Assembly: GCA_944385475.1 (NCBI GenBank) | Contig: CALWXJ010000054.1 | Span: 98,117 to 162,116, forward strand | DNA length: 64,000 bases | From: an uncultured Oscillospiraceae bacterium | GTDB taxonomy: Bacteria > Bacillota > Clostridia > Oscillospirales > Oscillospiraceae | Direction of reading: 5' to 3' | Shown: positions 62,908 to 64,000 of the stretch, in pieces | Numbering within the stretch: position 1 is the stretch's first letter | How the letters are laid out: each line of letters starts with the position of its first letter | Program-made: the position numbers and the translations under genes | Notes under the pieces: generated by a model | The model's input: the letters and a program-made list of their open reading frames with translations, nothing else | Databases searched by the model: none | Told to the model about the DNA's origin: nothing

Positions 62908-64000
62908 GGTTGTAGCCACTTTGCTGTGCGCGGTCTTGCTGATGGGGATGCTCTGCCCCACCGCTCTGACAGCAGAGGAAAACGGCACAGTTTACATTGA
63001 AACCCCCCAGGACCTCATCGCGCTGGCTGCATCCTGCTCTTTGGACAGCTGGTCCCGGGGCAAGACGGTAATTTTGAAAAAAGATGTGGACCTCACCGGG
63101 ATAAAATTCTCCCCCATCCCCACCTTCGGCGGCGTATTTGACGGCCAGGGACATACCATTTCCGGGCTCACCCTCACCTCCAGCGGAAACACCCAGGGAT
63201 TGTTCCGCTATTTGCAGGAGGGCAGCGTTGTAAAAGACCTGCAGGTAACAGGGCGCGTCTGCCCGCAGGATTTTCAAGATACCGTGGGCGGGATCGTGGG
63301 GGACAACAGCGGCTCTTTGCTGCGCTGTTCCTTCCAGGGGACCGTCCAGGGGAAGCTGTATGTGGGCGGCATCGCCGGGATCAACCAGGCCGACGCAGCC
63401 GCAGACCTCACCGGCTGGAGCGATGTGGGCGGGATCGCCGGGTCCTCCTCCGGCATCCTCCAAAGCTGCCAAAACAGCGGCGCCGTCGGCTATCCCCATG
63501 TGGGCTACAACATCGGGGGGATCGCCGGGCGGCAGTCTGGCTTTCTTGATGGGTGCGTCAATACCGGCCGTATTCTGGGGCGAAAAGATGTGGGAGGCGT
63601 TGTGGGGCAGCTGGAGCCGGAGATGACCCTGCTGTACAGCGAGAGCTTTCTCTCCCGCCTGGGGGGAGAGCTGGATACGCTGCAAACCCTCATAGACCGC
63701 CTTTTAAAGGATGCCGATGGGACGGCGGATGATCTCTCTGCCCAGATACGATCCCTATCAGATCAAACCCGCTGGACCCAGCAGACCGCCCAGGACCTGG
63801 GACAGGCAGTTACCGATTGGGCAGACCAGGGCATCCAGGAGATCAATGACCTCTCCATCCGCATCTCCCAGGCACTGGATGACCTGGAACCTATACTGGG
63901 GAACCTGGAAAAGCAAATGGGGGATCTTAACAGCCTTGCCAAAGCACTGTCCAAAGCCCTGACAAAGGCGGAGGAACTGGGGAAACTTGACGACGTTGTG
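62891..64000 (+). CDS. Secreted GLUG-repeat protein with coiled coil, partial
   Basis: Open to the window edge: at least 370 residues, C-terminus missing. Signal peptide (1-27, cleavage after ALTA), then repeats of the GLUG type, each with GGIAG or GGIVG (about residues 100-240; for example VGGIAGINQ, VGGIAGSSSG, IGGIAGRQSG, VGGVVGQLE). A long heptad-rich coiled coil follows (about 255-370). It overlaps the exporter by 17 bases. The pairing of an MMPL pump with a secreted coiled-coil protein suggests an envelope-spanning partner. Adhesin or stalk are alternatives. Confidence 0.82.
   Translation, partial: MRHPSKVVATLLCAVLLMGMLCPTALTAEENGTVYIETPQDLIALAASCSLDSWSRGKTVILKKDVDLTGIKFSPIPTFGGVFDGQGHTISGLTLTSSGNTQGLFRYLQEGSVVKDLQVTGRVCPQDFQDTVGGIVGDNSGSLLRCSFQGTVQGKLYVGGIAGINQADAAADLTGWSDVGGIAGSSSGILQSCQNSGAVGYPHVGYNIGGIAGRQSGFLDGCVNTGRILGRKDVGGVVGQLEPEMTLLYSESFLSRLGGELDTLQTLIDRLLKDADGTADDLSAQIRSLSDQTRWTQQTAQDLGQAVTDWADQGIQEINDLSIRISQALDDLEPILGNLEKQMGDLNSLAKALSKALTKAEELGKLDDVV

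Overview
The window is a GC-rich chromosomal segment of a spore-forming, low-oxygen Gram-positive bacterium of the class Clostridia. The Oscillospiraceae (Flavonifractor / Pseudoflavonifractor / Lawsonibacter group) fits best, but that placement is inference from gene content. The evidence is PolC-type DNA polymerase III, WhiA, HPr kinase, YvcK and RapZ in one operon, the MEP isoprenoid genes dxr and ispG, a spoIVFA-spoIVFB pair, an [FeFe] hydrogenase, collagen-like and VanW proteins, and many promoters with near-consensus sigma-A boxes and 17-base spacers. No rRNA, CRISPR array, complete insertion sequence or intact prophage was found.

Layout. Bases 1-6.4 kb (minus strand) hold hprK, a ROK sugar kinase, murB, rapZ, yvcK, whiA and a C_GCAxxG_C_C protein: carbon-flux sensing plus cell-wall precursor synthesis. 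At 6.5-10.9 kb are rpmB (plus strand), then der-plsY-gpsA and a DUF177-rpmF pair (minus strand), which cover ribosome assembly and the start of phospholipid synthesis. At 11-17.9 kb (plus strand) are an RluA-family pseudouridine synthase, a potABCD polyamine importer ending in a hot-dog thioesterase, and a homocysteine methyltransferase. At 18-28.5 kb (minus strand) is the Firmicutes superoperon pyrH-frr-uppS-cdsA-dxr-rseP-ispG-polC. At 28.6-35.2 kb (minus strand) is the protein quality-control block tig-clpP-clpX-lon-engB. At 35.3-40.9 kb (minus strand) are rplS, a candidate structured RNA, lepB-rbgA-rnhB-yraN, thrC and a phosphoesterase. At 41-42.7 kb (minus strand) is spoIVFA-spoIVFB.

The accessory part starts at a tRNA-Pro(CGG) gene at 42.76 kb. 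A MarR regulator and a YczE-type membrane protein follow, and this cassette is bracketed by two diverged copies of one 35-base terminator hairpin. Next come a collagen-like surface protein with a TPR-containing glycosyltransferase (44.8-47.2 kb). A two-gene [FeFe] hydrogenase operon follows, in which a NuoF-C/GltD-type fusion flavoprotein replaces the usual HydB/HydC. After it are an autoregulated-looking pseudouridine catabolism pair (psuK-psuG), a ferredoxin-like aldo/keto reductase, mntP, sfsA, a VanW protein and mgtE. The mgtE gene has a roughly 250-base leader that ends in an intrinsic terminator but shows no M-box consensus. The window closes with a TetR gene broken by one in-frame TGA, and a divergent operon of a small unknown protein, an MMPL/RND exporter with unusual insertions, and a secreted GLUG/coiled-coil protein that runs off the end.

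The strongest leads for something undescribed are the mgtE attenuator leader (58.9-59.2 kb), the rod-like RNA upstream of lepB (40.2-40.4 kb), the MMPL-GLUG export module (60.1-64 kb), the terminator-flanked MarR/YczE cassette (42.8-44.5 kb) and the two-subunit hydrogenase. All positions and motifs were read by eye. No alignment, folding or database search was run.
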